DNA of 14,002 nucleotides from Methanobacteriota archaeon (GTDB lineage Archaea > Halobacteriota > Syntropharchaeia > JACQPP01), in assembly GCA_016207465.1 (NCBI GenBank), contig JACQPP010000124.1:1-14002 (forward strand). The letters run 5' to 3'. Position numbers and translations under genes: made by a program. The stretch's first letter is position 1. Every line of letters begins with the position of its first letter. Of the stretch, positions 1 to 7,150 are shown piece by piece. Under the pieces are notes generated by a model, which was not told the DNA's origin, searched no databases, and saw only the letters and a list, made by a program, of their open reading frames with translations.

Positions 1-21
1 CCGGGGGCGGGGTTTCGTGGT

Positions 22-762
22 TCATCCGCATCTCCTCCAGAGGAGTGCGGCCAGCATCGCGCCGATGGCGAGAGCGGCCTCAAGGCCCGGGGTCTCCTTG
101 GCGATGGCCGGGGGCGGCGTGGGGGACGGGGGGACCTCTACAAAGGGAGCCGGTGTGGACTCCGGTGTGGTGACCCGGGCCTCCAGTGTCGCCCGTGGCG
201 TCGGGGAGGGCGATGGGCTCGGGCTGGCCGGTTTGTATTTGGCCTGCAGGGCCGCGATGTCCTCGCGGGTCGGGGCGATGATGGCCCCGCCGGAGTCGGT
301 GGGGTCCATGACGCTGAGGGAGCCCTCCGGGGGGTGGTCGAGGCCGAGGCAGTGGCCCACCTCGTGCTGGAGAGTGTATTCGACGAGTCCCGCGTTGTAT
401 CCGGCGGGGGCCACAATCTCGATGATGCAGGGGTCCCCTGGCCTCTGGGGAGAGTAGGCCATCCCAGCGACCAGGAAGCCCCGGTGGCCCCCGGGGGTGG
501 AGGAGACGAAGCGGATGAGGATGTCCGCCGGGGCCTCCCGGAGGAGGACGGGCTCGAAGGAGACCCGCCCCCCGCCGGCCCGGCTCCAGCGGTCGAGGAC
601 CCCCTCGATGGCCTGCCGGTAGAGGCGCACGCTGGGGTTCGAGAGGTCATAGGAGACGGTGAGGGGCATATGGTCCCATGTGTGGTTCAGGAGAGGGACG
701 GCCCCGCGGGCCCCGGAGGCCAGGAGGAGGGAGAGGAGGAGCAGAGGGGCGAGTTTCATCAT
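22..762 (-). CDS. Secreted matrixin-like (M10-type) zinc metalloprotease with PGF-CTERM-like tail
   Basis: This is a 246-residue exported zinc protease. Residues 1-20 are a signal peptide with a leucine-rich core ending ASGARGA. The metzincin zinc motif HEVGHCLGLDH is at 133-143 (ligands H133, H137, H143; catalytic E134), followed by the Met-turn SVMDPT near 150-155. Residues 27-170 therefore form one matrixin-size catalytic domain with no obvious cysteine-switch propeptide. From about 172 a Ser/Pro/Thr-rich linker leads to PGLEAALAIGAMLAALL and a short Arg-containing end. This is the Pro-Gly / hydrophobic / basic layout of archaeal PGF-CTERM signals, so archaeosortase processing and surface attachment are likely (inference). 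Two ATGs are adjacent (762 and 759); I chose the first. A TATA-like box about 28 nt upstream fits a leaderless or nearly leaderless transcript. The open frame continues far upstream of 762, but that part is antisense to the esterase gene. Confidence 0.88.
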   Translation of the reverse strand: MMKLAPLLLLSLLLASGARGAVPLLNHTWDHMPLTVSYDLSNPSVRLYRQAIEGVLDRWSRAGGGRVSFEPVLLREAPADILIRFVSSTPGGHRGFLVAGMAYSPQRPGDPCIIEIVAPAGYNAGLVEYTLQHEVGHCLGLDHPPEGSLSVMDPTDSGGAIIAPTREDIAALQAKYKPASPSPSPSPTPRATLEARVTTPESTPAPFVEVPPSPTPPPAIAKETPGLEAALAIGAMLAALLWRRCG

Positions 763-786
763 TGCATGCGGATTTGACGGTGGAAA

Positions 787-803
787 CAATAAATATATTT
801 TAT
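787..803. promoter_or_regulatory. Shared divergent TATA region
   Basis: A 17-nt A/T-only block (apart from its first base), CAATAAATATATTTTAT, stands alone in very GC-rich DNA between two divergent genes. Its left part is about 28 nt from the protease ATG at 762 and its right part about 28 nt from the esterase ATG at 826. Both distances suit an archaeal TATA box for near-leaderless transcripts, so two overlapping boxes may serve both directions. Position and composition are observed; promoter function is inferred. Confidence 0.7.
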
Positions 804-825
804 CCGAGGGGGTCATCTCGTCTCC

Positions 826-2172
826 ATGGCAGAGTCCCCCGTCCCCCGGATGGAGCGGCCGGGGTTCATCCTCTCTCTCGCGGGGTCCATCCTCATCCTC
901 TCCGCGGGGCTTCTCATCGTGTCTCTGGTGGCCCCGGTGGGCCTCGTGTTCCTCTCCCGGCCGGGGGAGGGCTGGCGGGGGGCCCTCTTCCTCCTCTATG
1001 GCATCTTCGCGGCCCTGGTGGGCATCGTGGCGCTGGCGGGGGCTCTCCTCCTCCACCGGAAGAAGCAGGTCCGGGGGGGTGTTCTGCTGGTGGTCTCCGC
1101 TGTGGCGAGCCTGGTGGCGGGCGGGGGTCTCCTGGTGGGGCTGGTGCTGGGGCTCCTCGGGGGGCTTCGGGGGCTCCGGTGGTTGAAGCGGGAGGGGTCC
1201 GCAGGGGTCCCATCGGCCCGGCGGCTCGCGCTCCTCGCCATGGCGGCCCTGGTGGTGGCCCTGCTCTTCGGCGGGGGGCTCCGCCGGGGGCTGGAGGCGG
1301 GCACGGGGACCGAGGCGCGCACCCTGGAGCACGACGGGCTCCTCCGGCTCTACCACCTCCACGTCCCCCCCGTCTACGATGGCTCGCGGATGGTCCCACT
1401 GGTCCTGGTGCTGCATGGCGCGGGCTCCGACGGGCCGGGGACCTACCTGCTCACCCTCGGCGGCTGGAACCGGCTGTCGGACCGGGAGGGCTTCCTCCTC
1501 GCCTACCCGGACGGCATCGGGAACCGGTGGAACGACGGGCGCTCGGAGGATGGGCCGCGGGGCTCGAAGGCCGATGATGTGGGGTTCCTCACGGCCCTGG
1601 TGGAGCGCCTCTCCCGCGACTACCGCGTGGACCCCGCGCGCATCTACGTGACCGGCATCTCCAACGGGGCCTTCATGTCCCACCGGCTCGCCTGCGACAC
1701 CGCCTGGGCGGCGGCCATCGCCCCGGTGGCGGGCCAGCTCTCCGAGGACACGGCGCGGGCATGCAGCCCCCGCGGCCCCATGCCGGTGCTCTCCATCGGG
1801 GGCACCCGGGACTCCCTCGTGCCCTGGCAGGGGGGAGAGGTGAGTGTCGGCCGGCGGAGGCTCGGCCGCATCCACTCCGCCGCAGAGACCACCCGCTTCT
1901 GGGTGGATAAGAACGGTTGTCCCCCCGCGCCGCGCATGGAGGACCTGCCCGACCGGGACCCCGGCGACGGCACCCGGGTCCAGGTGGAGTCCTACGGCCC
2001 CTGCCGCAACAACTCCGAGGTGGTCCAGTACCGGGTGGAGGGCGGGGGCCACACCTGGCCCGGGGGCCTCCAATACCTCCCCGAGTGGCTCGCGGTAGGC
2101 AGGACGAGCCGGGACATGGATGCCACCGAGGTCATCTGGGAGTTCTTCCAACGGCACCCGAGGGCGGGGTGA
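826..2172 (+). CDS. Membrane-anchored alpha/beta-hydrolase esterase (PHB depolymerase / feruloyl esterase type)
   Basis: This 448-residue protein has a multi-spanning N-terminus and a hydrolase domain. Hydrophobic segments lie at about 14-40, 49-76, 82-117 (long enough for two helices) and 131-152. The hydrolase domain (about 160-448) begins with the oxyanion region LVLVLHGAGSDG and has the nucleophile elbow GISNGAF with Ser279. The likely acid is Asp329 in GTRDSLVP and the likely base is His409 in GGGHTWPG. This triad arrangement matches the polyhydroxybutyrate-depolymerase/LpqC and CE1 feruloyl-esterase group. The substrate cannot be read from the sequence. The helix-rich N-terminus resembles DUF4064-like small membrane domains, and its fusion to this esterase is unusual. 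An odd helix count would place the catalytic domain outside, an even count inside. ATG 826 was chosen for its distance to the TATA block. The gene ends 2 nt from the convergent aconitase. Confidence 0.85.
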   Translation: MAESPVPRMERPGFILSLAGSILILSAGLLIVSLVAPVGLVFLSRPGEGWRGALFLLYGIFAALVGIVALAGALLLHRKKQVRGGVLLVVSAVASLVAGGGLLVGLVLGLLGGLRGLRWLKREGSAGVPSARRLALLAMAALVVALLFGGGLRRGLEAGTGTEARTLEHDGLLRLYHLHVPPVYDGSRMVPLVLVLHGAGSDGPGTYLLTLGGWNRLSDREGFLLAYPDGIGNRWNDGRSEDGPRGSKADDVGFLTALVERLSRDYRVDPARIYVTGISNGAFMSHRLACDTAWAAAIAPVAGQLSEDTARACSPRGPMPVLSIGGTRDSLVPWQGGEVSVGRRRLGRIHSAAETTRFWVDKNGCPPAPRMEDLPDRDPGDGTRVQVESYGPCRNNSEVVQYRVEGGGHTWPGGLQYLPEWLAVGRTSRDMDATEVIWEFFQRHPRAG

Positions 2173-2174
2173 AT

Positions 2175-4100
2175 CTACTTCATCCCCCACTTCTTCCTGA
2201 GGTGGTTCGCGAGTCCTCCGGCGAGGAGCATGTCTATCTGCCGTCGGCTGAGGGCGTGGGTGGCGGGGGTCTCCTGCTTCCGTGTCCTGTTTTTGATGGT
2301 GATGGTCTCCCCTTTGTCGAGGGCGCGGCGGAGGCCGGTGATTTCGAGGCGGTCCCCCTGGGGGAGGGCGTCGGGTGCGGCGACGCGGAGGGGGGGGATG
2401 CCGAAGTTGACGAGGTTGGACTCGTGGATGCGGGCGTAGGACTTGGCGAGGACGGCGCGGACTCCGAGGTGCATGGGGGCGATGGCGGCGTGCTCGCGGC
2501 TGGAGCCCTGGCCGTAGTTGTCGCCGCCGACGATGAATCCGCCCCCCTTCTGGCGGGCGCGGGCGGGGAATGTGGGGTCCGCGTCGCGGAAGGTGTATTC
2601 GCTGATTTTGGGGATGTTGGAGCGGTAGGGGAGGACGTCGTTTCCCCCGGGGAGAATCTCGTCGGTGGAGACGTTGTCCCCCAGGTGGATGAGGACCTCC
2701 CCCTGGAGGGTGTCGGCCACCGGCTTCACCGGGGGCGGGGGGATGATGTTGGGGCTCCGGTAGACCTCGATGGTGGGGCCGTTCTCCGGGGGGTGGATGA
2801 AGCCCTCGGTGTACTGGATGTATCTCTCGGGTTCCTGGAGGTCGGGGGCGGGGCCGAGGGTGCGGGGGTCGGTGATGGCCCCGGTGAGGGCGGCGGCCGC
2901 GGCGGTCTCCGGGGAGCAGAGCCACACCAGGTCCCCGGGGGTTCCGCTTCGGCCGGGGAAGTTGCGGTTGAAGGTGCGCAGGGAGTTGCCGCCGCTCGGG
3001 GGGGCGGCCCCCATGCCGATGCAGGGGCCGCAGGCCACCTCCAGGTCCCGGACCCCGGCCATGATGAGGTCCATGATGGCCCCGCGTTCCAGCATGTTGA
3101 TGTAGATTTGGCGGGAGCCGGGGGACATCACCATGTGGAGGTTGGGGTGGATGTGCTTGCCCTTGAGGACCCGGGCCACCACCATGAGGTCCCGGTAGGA
3201 GGAGTTCACGCTGGAGCCCACGGCCACCTGGCGCACCGGCGTCCCCGCGACCTCGCGGACGGGGACCACCCGGTCGGGGCTGCTGGGCTTCGCAATCAGG
3301 GGTTCGAGGGTGGAGAGGTCCACCGTGATTTCCTCATCGTATTCCGCGTCGGGGTCGGGCCCGAGGGGCCTCCAGTCCTTCTCCCGGTCTTGGGAGCGGA
3401 GGAACCGGCGGCTCATCTCGTCGCTGGGGAAGAGTCCCGAGGTGGCCCCCAGTTCCTGGGTCATGTTGCAGATGGTGGAGCGCTCATAGACCGTGAGGTG
3501 CTGGAGGGCGGGGCCGGTGTACTCCATCACCTTGTTCACCCCCCCTTTGACGGTGAGGCGGCGGAGGAGTTCGAGGATGACATCCTTGGCGGAGACCCAC
3601 GGGGGGAGCCTGCCGGTGAGATTGACCTTGACTACTCTGGGTATTTTGACGTAGAAGGGCTCCCCGGCCATGGCGGCGGCCACCTCGGCCCCCCCGGTGC
3701 CGATGGCCAGCATCCCCAGGGCCCCGGCGGTGCAGGTGTGGCTGTCGGAGCCCAGCAGGGTCTCCCCCGGCCGGTCGAAGCGCTCCAGGTGGGCGAAGTG
3801 GGAGATGCCGTTGCCGGGGCGGGAGAAGACGGCCCCGTGGCGGGCGCACATGGACTGGAGGAAGAGATGGTCGTCGGGGTTCTCGAAACTCGTCTGCAGC
3901 ATGTTGTGGTCCACGTAGGTGCAGGCCAGGGGGACCCGGATGCGGGGGAGCCCGAAGGAGTGGAACTGCTGCCACACCATGGTCCCCGTGGCATCCTGGA
4001 TGAGGCACTGGTCAATACGGAGGCCAATCTCCTTGCCGGGGGCCATCTCCCCCTCCGCCAGGTGGTCCCGGATAATCTTGCGAGTGAGAGGCTCGCCCAT
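2175..4100 (-). CDS. Aconitate hydratase, short archaeal/bacterial form
   Basis: This 641-residue protein interconverts citrate and isocitrate with a [4Fe-4S] cluster in the TCA cycle. The cluster ligands are visible: C123 in GSDSHTCTAG, and C357 and C360 in ACGPCIGMG. The substrate-binding swivel-domain loop GSSREHA places Ser534 where aconitases carry the catalytic serine. The order is domains 1-3 (about 1-420), a short linker (about 430-470), and the C-terminal swivel domain (about 475-641) starting near NVSTDEILPGG. The length fits the compact approximately 640-residue family rather than the approximately 900-residue AcnA. Isopropylmalate isomerases usually split these parts into two subunits, so a single chain favours aconitase. 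The ATG is preceded by a GGGAG stretch and, further up, a TATA-like box. It follows the DoxX-like gene by 37 nt on the same strand and may be transcribed both with it and from its own promoter. Confidence 0.93.
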   Translation of the reverse strand: MGEPLTRKIIRDHLAEGEMAPGKEIGLRIDQCLIQDATGTMVWQQFHSFGLPRIRVPLACTYVDHNMLQTSFENPDDHLFLQSMCARHGAVFSRPGNGISHFAHLERFDRPGETLLGSDSHTCTAGALGMLAIGTGGAEVAAAMAGEPFYVKIPRVVKVNLTGRLPPWVSAKDVILELLRRLTVKGGVNKVMEYTGPALQHLTVYERSTICNMTQELGATSGLFPSDEMSRRFLRSQDREKDWRPLGPDPDAEYDEEITVDLSTLEPLIAKPSSPDRVVPVREVAGTPVRQVAVGSSVNSSYRDLMVVARVLKGKHIHPNLHMVMSPGSRQIYINMLERGAIMDLIMAGVRDLEVACGPCIGMGAAPPSGGNSLRTFNRNFPGRSGTPGDLVWLCSPETAAAAALTGAITDPRTLGPAPDLQEPERYIQYTEGFIHPPENGPTIEVYRSPNIIPPPPVKPVADTLQGEVLIHLGDNVSTDEILPGGNDVLPYRSNIPKISEYTFRDADPTFPARARQKGGGFIVGGDNYGQGSSREHAAIAPMHLGVRAVLAKSYARIHESNLVNFGIPPLRVAAPDALPQGDRLEITGLRRALDKGETITIKNRTRKQETPATHALSRRQIDMLLAGGLANHLRKKWGMK

Positions 4101-4122
4101 CCCATCTCCCTTCTCCCGGGGG

Positions 4123-4136
4123 ACTAAAAATGTATT
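4123..4136 (-). promoter_or_regulatory. Candidate TATA box of the aconitase gene
   Basis: Read on the minus strand this is an A/T-rich block, TACATTTTTAGTCC, about 25-33 nt upstream of the aconitase ATG at 4100. It fits between the DoxX stop (4138) and the aconitase gene, so the aconitase could be transcribed independently of the genes before it. It is a weaker match than the boxes near 795 and 6300. Confidence 0.45.
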
Positions 4137-4137
4137 C

Positions 4138-4638
4138 CTATATCATCCACTTCGGGTGTTTCTTCCGCAGGAGCCCGTCCACGCTGAGGACGTAACTCCC
4201 GAGGAGCCCCTGGGCGAGGGCCGCGCCGAGGATGGTGGTGTCCTTGAGGATGCCGATGCTCCAGGTGGGGATTCCGAAGAGGCCTACCGTGAGGGCCATG
4301 AAGCCGGCGGCGGCGGCGCTCGCATACCGGGTGAAGGCCCCCAGGAGGAACATGAGCCCCAGCAGGAGTTCGCCCATGCCGAAGACGTAGAGGGTGAGGG
4401 ACTCCGCCTGGGCCGGGGTGACTTGGACCTGGGTGATGTTGGAGAGGGCCCTCATGAGGAGGGGGGAGCCCGCCTTGCCCATGCTGGCAATCTTGGAGTG
4501 GGCCTCGATGAGGAAGAGGGCGGCGAGCCCCCCGCGCAGGGGGAGGGTGGCGTATTTCTCCCCTTTTTGGACGGTGTTCCATCCCCACTGGATGAGGCCG
4601 CGGAGGCCCCCGGCGGGGGCAGGGGGTGTCTCCATCAT
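4138..4638 (-). CDS. DoxX-like integral membrane protein
   Basis: This 166-residue protein has a soluble N-terminus of about 30 residues followed by hydrophobic segments. They lie at roughly 31-50, 80-105, 107-125 and 132-152, the four-helix layout of the DoxX/DoxD-like family. An amphipathic stretch with a TQVQVTP segment separates helices 1 and 2. DoxX relatives are linked to thiosulfate:quinone oxidoreductase or oxidative-stress complexes, but most members have no proven activity, so no reaction is assigned. Translation starts directly after the stop of the aldehyde dehydrogenase (TGA then ATG ATG with no gap), which implies an operon and probable translational coupling. The second ATG (4635) is an equally possible start. 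Confidence 0.75.
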   Translation of the reverse strand: MMETPPAPAGGLRGLIQWGWNTVQKGEKYATLPLRGGLAALFLIEAHSKIASMGKAGSPLLMRALSNITQVQVTPAQAESLTLYVFGMGELLLGLMFLLGAFTRYASAAAAGFMALTVGLFGIPTWSIGILKDTTILGAALAQGLLGSYVLSVDGLLRKKHPKWMI

Positions 4639-6249
4639 TCACCTCGGGGCGCGGAAGAGTTTCAGCGCCTTGGGGAGCAGTCCAATCTTGGAGATGCGCG
4701 ATTTCCGCCGGTCGAAGAACTGGCGGCTCAAATCCCGGAAGATGGAGAGCTTCTGGGCGTCGTAGGGGTAGAACCAGGGCCGGGTGACCTCGCGGTCCGC
4801 GCGGCCCCCCAGGAGGCCCCCCGAGCGGTTGATGTGCTTCGGCTGGACGAACTCGAGGAGGCCCCACTTGGAGTGGGAGACTCCGAGGCCGCTCTGCTTG
4901 AACCCCTGCCAGGGTGTTTCCACCGCTCCATACGTGTAGGCGTGATCGTTGACGCAGACGGTCCCTGCCTCGATTTGGCGGGCCATATCCCAGGCCCGGC
5001 CCCGGTCCTTTCCCCAGACGCTGGCGGTGAGGCCGTAGATGCCGTAGTTCGCCAGCTGCACGGCCTCCTCGTCGGTGCGGAACTTCATGATGGGGAGCAC
5101 CGGCCCGAAGGTCTCGTCGTTCATCACCTTCATCTGGTGGGTCACGTCCACCAGCACCGTCGGCTCGTAGAAGTAGCCCCCCATGTCCTCCCGGTTCCGG
5201 CCCCCGGCGAGCACCCGGGCCCCGCTCTTCACTGCGTCCTTCACCTGGCTCTCCACAATCTGCAGCTGCCCCGGGCTCACCATGGGGCCCACCTGGGTGG
5301 CGGGGTCGTCCCACCGGCCCAGCGTGAGGGCCTTCGTCTTCTCCGCCACCCTCTTCACGAACTCGTCGTAGATGGACTCGTGCACATAGCAGCGCTCGAT
5401 GCTGGCGCACACCTGCCCGCAGTTGGTGAAGGCCCCCCACACCGCCCCGTTGGAGGCCAGTTCGAGGTCCGCGTCGGGGAGCACCACCATGGGGTCCTTG
5501 CCCCCCAATTCCTGCACCGTGGGGATGATGTGCTCCGAGCACTTCTTGATGATTTCCTTCCCCACCTCGGTGGAGCCCGTGAAGATGACCTTCCGCACCG
5601 GGGGCTTGAAGAGGGAGTCCCCGATGTCCGAGCCGCTGGCCAGCACCAAGTGGAAGACCCCCGGGGGGAGCCCCGCCCCCTTCTCGAAGATGTCCCGGAT
5701 TTTCATCCCCACGTGGGCCACCTCGGAGGCAGGCTTGAAGACCACGGTGTTGCCGGCCAGGAGGGCGAAGACGATGCCGCTCACGGGGATGGCGAAGGGA
5801 TAGTTCCAGGGGGAGATGACCACCACCACCCCGTAGGGCTGGCGCACGATGGTGGACTCCTTGAAGGGGCGGAAGAGCATGGACATCCTGATTTTCTCGT
5901 CCGCCAGGATGCGGGGCCCCTTCTTCGAGTAGTAGTCGATGAGGTTCGCCACCGTGAGGATGTCGTGGACGATGGCCTCGAACCGGGGCTTCCCCATGTC
6001 CTTCGAGATGGTCTCCGCAATCTCGTCCAGGTGGTCCACGATGTAGTCCTGGGCCCGCCGCAGGCGCTCCACCCGCCGGGAGACCGGAAGGGCCGCCCAC
6101 CCGGGGAAGGCCCGGTCGGCCTCGGCCACCATCGCCTCAATCTCCGGCCGCGACAGCAGGGGGACCTCCCCCAATTTCTCCATGGTGGCCGGGTTCACCG
6201 CCACCAGAATCTTCCGCTTCTCCCGGGTCAGGATGGCCTGGATGGACAT
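4639..6249 (-). CDS. NAD(P)-dependent aldehyde dehydrogenase, succinate-semialdehyde dehydrogenase-like
   Basis: This 536-residue protein oxidises an aldehyde to the acid. The family motifs are intact: SPWNYPFAIP (substrate/cofactor channel), FTGSTEVGKEI (Rossmann loop), the general base Glu247 in VQELGGKDP, and the nucleophile Cys281 in NCGQVCASIERC. The Glu-Cys spacing of 34 is the classic one. After the usual final motif (GLGVSHSKWGLLEFVQ) there is an extra tail of about 62 residues, basic and containing RPWFYPYD. The actual aldehyde is unknown; succinate semialdehyde would fit a neighbouring TCA-cycle aconitase, but that is context only. I chose ATG 6249 (MSIQAIL) because the aligned N-terminus of the family begins just after it and a GGGGAG lies about 12 nt upstream. 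The open frame extends to 6318 but crosses the TATA box. First gene of a likely operon with the DoxX-like gene. Confidence 0.9.
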   Translation of the reverse strand: MSIQAILTREKRKILVAVNPATMEKLGEVPLLSRPEIEAMVAEADRAFPGWAALPVSRRVERLRRAQDYIVDHLDEIAETISKDMGKPRFEAIVHDILTVANLIDYYSKKGPRILADEKIRMSMLFRPFKESTIVRQPYGVVVVISPWNYPFAIPVSGIVFALLAGNTVVFKPASEVAHVGMKIRDIFEKGAGLPPGVFHLVLASGSDIGDSLFKPPVRKVIFTGSTEVGKEIIKKCSEHIIPTVQELGGKDPMVVLPDADLELASNGAVWGAFTNCGQVCASIERCYVHESIYDEFVKRVAEKTKALTLGRWDDPATQVGPMVSPGQLQIVESQVKDAVKSGARVLAGGRNREDMGGYFYEPTVLVDVTHQMKVMNDETFGPVLPIMKFRTDEEAVQLANYGIYGLTASVWGKDRGRAWDMARQIEAGTVCVNDHAYTYGAVETPWQGFKQSGLGVSHSKWGLLEFVQPKHINRSGGLLGGRADREVTRPWFYPYDAQKLSIFRDLSRQFFDRRKSRISKIGLLPKALKLFRAPR

Positions 6250-6292
6250 GACCGAAACTCCCCTATACGCCCCCCTCTCATAAACGTTGTGC

Positions 6293-6306
6293 AAACTATA
6301 TAATCC
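6293..6306. promoter_or_regulatory. Shared divergent TATA box
   Basis: AAACTATATAATCC sits between the divergent aldehyde dehydrogenase (ATG 6249, minus) and the SHOCT-like gene (ATG 6337, plus). The core CTATATAAT is nearly self-complementary, so it can be read both ways. It lies about 37 nt before the plus-strand ATG and about 50 nt before the minus-strand ATG, implying 5' leaders of roughly 10 and 25 nt. Promoter function is inferred from composition and spacing. Confidence 0.65.
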
Positions 6307-6336
6307 GCGCTTCCCCACCTCTTTTCAGGGTGTCCC

Positions 6337-7065
6337 ATGCAGTCCCTCCAGCTCTCCGGCATCGAGTCCACCCTGGTCCCCTTCCCCTGGTTCCTCGCCA
6401 TCGTCGGCCTCGCCGCATTCATCCTGCTCCTCATGGTGGTCTACGCATTCAACCTCTCCCGCATCGCCCGCATGATGATGCTCTCCAGCGGCGGCTACTC
6501 CTCCTCCGCCTCCTTCCGCTCCTCCTACTCCGGTCCCACCCCATCCGTCGCCATCCGCCGCCGGGCCCGCCAGCGCCAGGAGCAGACGGAGGAGGCCACG
6601 GAGGGTGCGCCGGCCGCCCCCGCGGCCGCCCTGAAGGTGGAGACCGGCGCGGAGATGCAGGACTTCCTCAAGTTCCGCGCCCAGAAGCGCCTCGGAGACA
6701 AGGGACTCGCGGTCCCCAAGCAGAGCGTCCTGGAGCGCCTCGGGGCCATCGCCGGGACCGCCGCCAGCGAGGAGAAGCTCCCCGGCGTCCCCGAGGAGGA
6801 ACTCAAGCGCCTCAACGCCCGCGAGGAGACAGTCCTCACCGAACTCAAATCCACCCCCACCGCCCCCACCGAGGTCATCGAGCGCCTCGAAAAACTCAGG
6901 CCCGCCACCGCCGAGGCCCCCCGCACCCGCACCGACGCCCTCCGCTCCTCCCGCCGCATGACCGACGACATGCTCGCCAACCTCCAGGCCCAAATGGAGA
7001 AAGGCCTCATCACCCGCGAGACCTTCGAAGAACTCAAAGGCCGCCTCAGCCGCAGCCCCACATAA
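6337..7065 (+). CDS. Single-pass membrane protein with SHOCT-like C-terminus
   Basis: This 242-residue protein has one clear transmembrane helix at about 18-40 (FLAIVGLAAFILLLMVVYAF). A Ser/Tyr-rich stretch (about 50-68), a strongly basic patch (RRRARQRQ, 74-81), and a long charged region rich in Ala, Glu, Lys and Pro follow. The last approximately 30 residues, LQAQMEKGLITRETFEELKG, match the SHOCT pattern (Leu-x-x-Leu, Gly-Leu-Ile-Thr, Phe-Glu-x-x-Lys). SHOCT is a short oligomerisation module at the ends of many prokaryotic membrane or nuclease proteins. There is no catalytic motif and no specific function can be given. The stop codon TAA touches the CGCAGAT-type palindrome that follows. Start choice is supported by the TATA box at 6293-6306. 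Confidence 0.75.
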   Translation: MQSLQLSGIESTLVPFPWFLAIVGLAAFILLLMVVYAFNLSRIARMMMLSSGGYSSSASFRSSYSGPTPSVAIRRRARQRQEQTEEATEGAPAAPAAALKVETGAEMQDFLKFRAQKRLGDKGLAVPKQSVLERLGAIAGTAASEEKLPGVPEEELKRLNAREETVLTELKSTPTAPTEVIERLEKLRPATAEAPRTRTDALRSSRRMTDDMLANLQAQMEKGLITRETFEELKGRLSRSPT

Positions 7066-7067
7066 GG

Positions 7068-7140
7068 AATCCGCAGATGACGCAGATAACCCAGATGAAG
7101 AAGTTTTTTAAATCTGTGCAATCTGCGTAATCTGCGGATT
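7068..7140. repeat. CGCAGAT-type imperfect palindrome, copy 1
   Basis: The left arm (7068-7096) starts AATCCGCAGATGACGCAGAT and the right arm (7111-7140) ends AATCTGCGGATT. The arms are near-perfect reverse complements and the loop is 14 nt. Each arm is itself a run of roughly 9-10-nt units ending CAGAT. The loop contains AGTTTTTTAAAT, which could act as a TATA box for the ligase gene starting at 7151 or as a T-rich terminator for the gene ending at 7065. It starts 2 nt after that gene's stop codon. Confidence 0.85.
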
Positions 7141-7150
7141 TGTTCTTCCC

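Noticed and set aside
2170..2177. Terminator between the convergent esterase and aconitase genes
   Set aside because: The two stop codons are separated by only 2 nt and no T-run or hairpin was seen there, so transcripts probably overlap.
763..2925. Upstream open extension of the matrixin-like protease frame
   Set aside because: It is Pro/Arg/His/Gly-rich, antisense to the esterase and aconitase genes, and crosses the TATA block. It is a high-GC artefact; the signal peptide fixes the true start at 762/759.
1917..4127. Long plus-strand frame over the aconitase gene
   Set aside because: Low-complexity Gly/Val/Asp/His composition, exactly antisense to a full-length aconitase with all cluster cysteines.
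4124..6100. Long minus-strand frame overlapping the aldehyde dehydrogenase in another register
   Set aside because: Pro/Arg/Gly-rich shadow of the real dehydrogenase and DoxX-like reading frames.
3919..6303. Long plus-strand frame opposite the DoxX-like and aldehyde dehydrogenase genes
   Set aside because: Composition-driven antisense frame with no domain; it spans two real genes.
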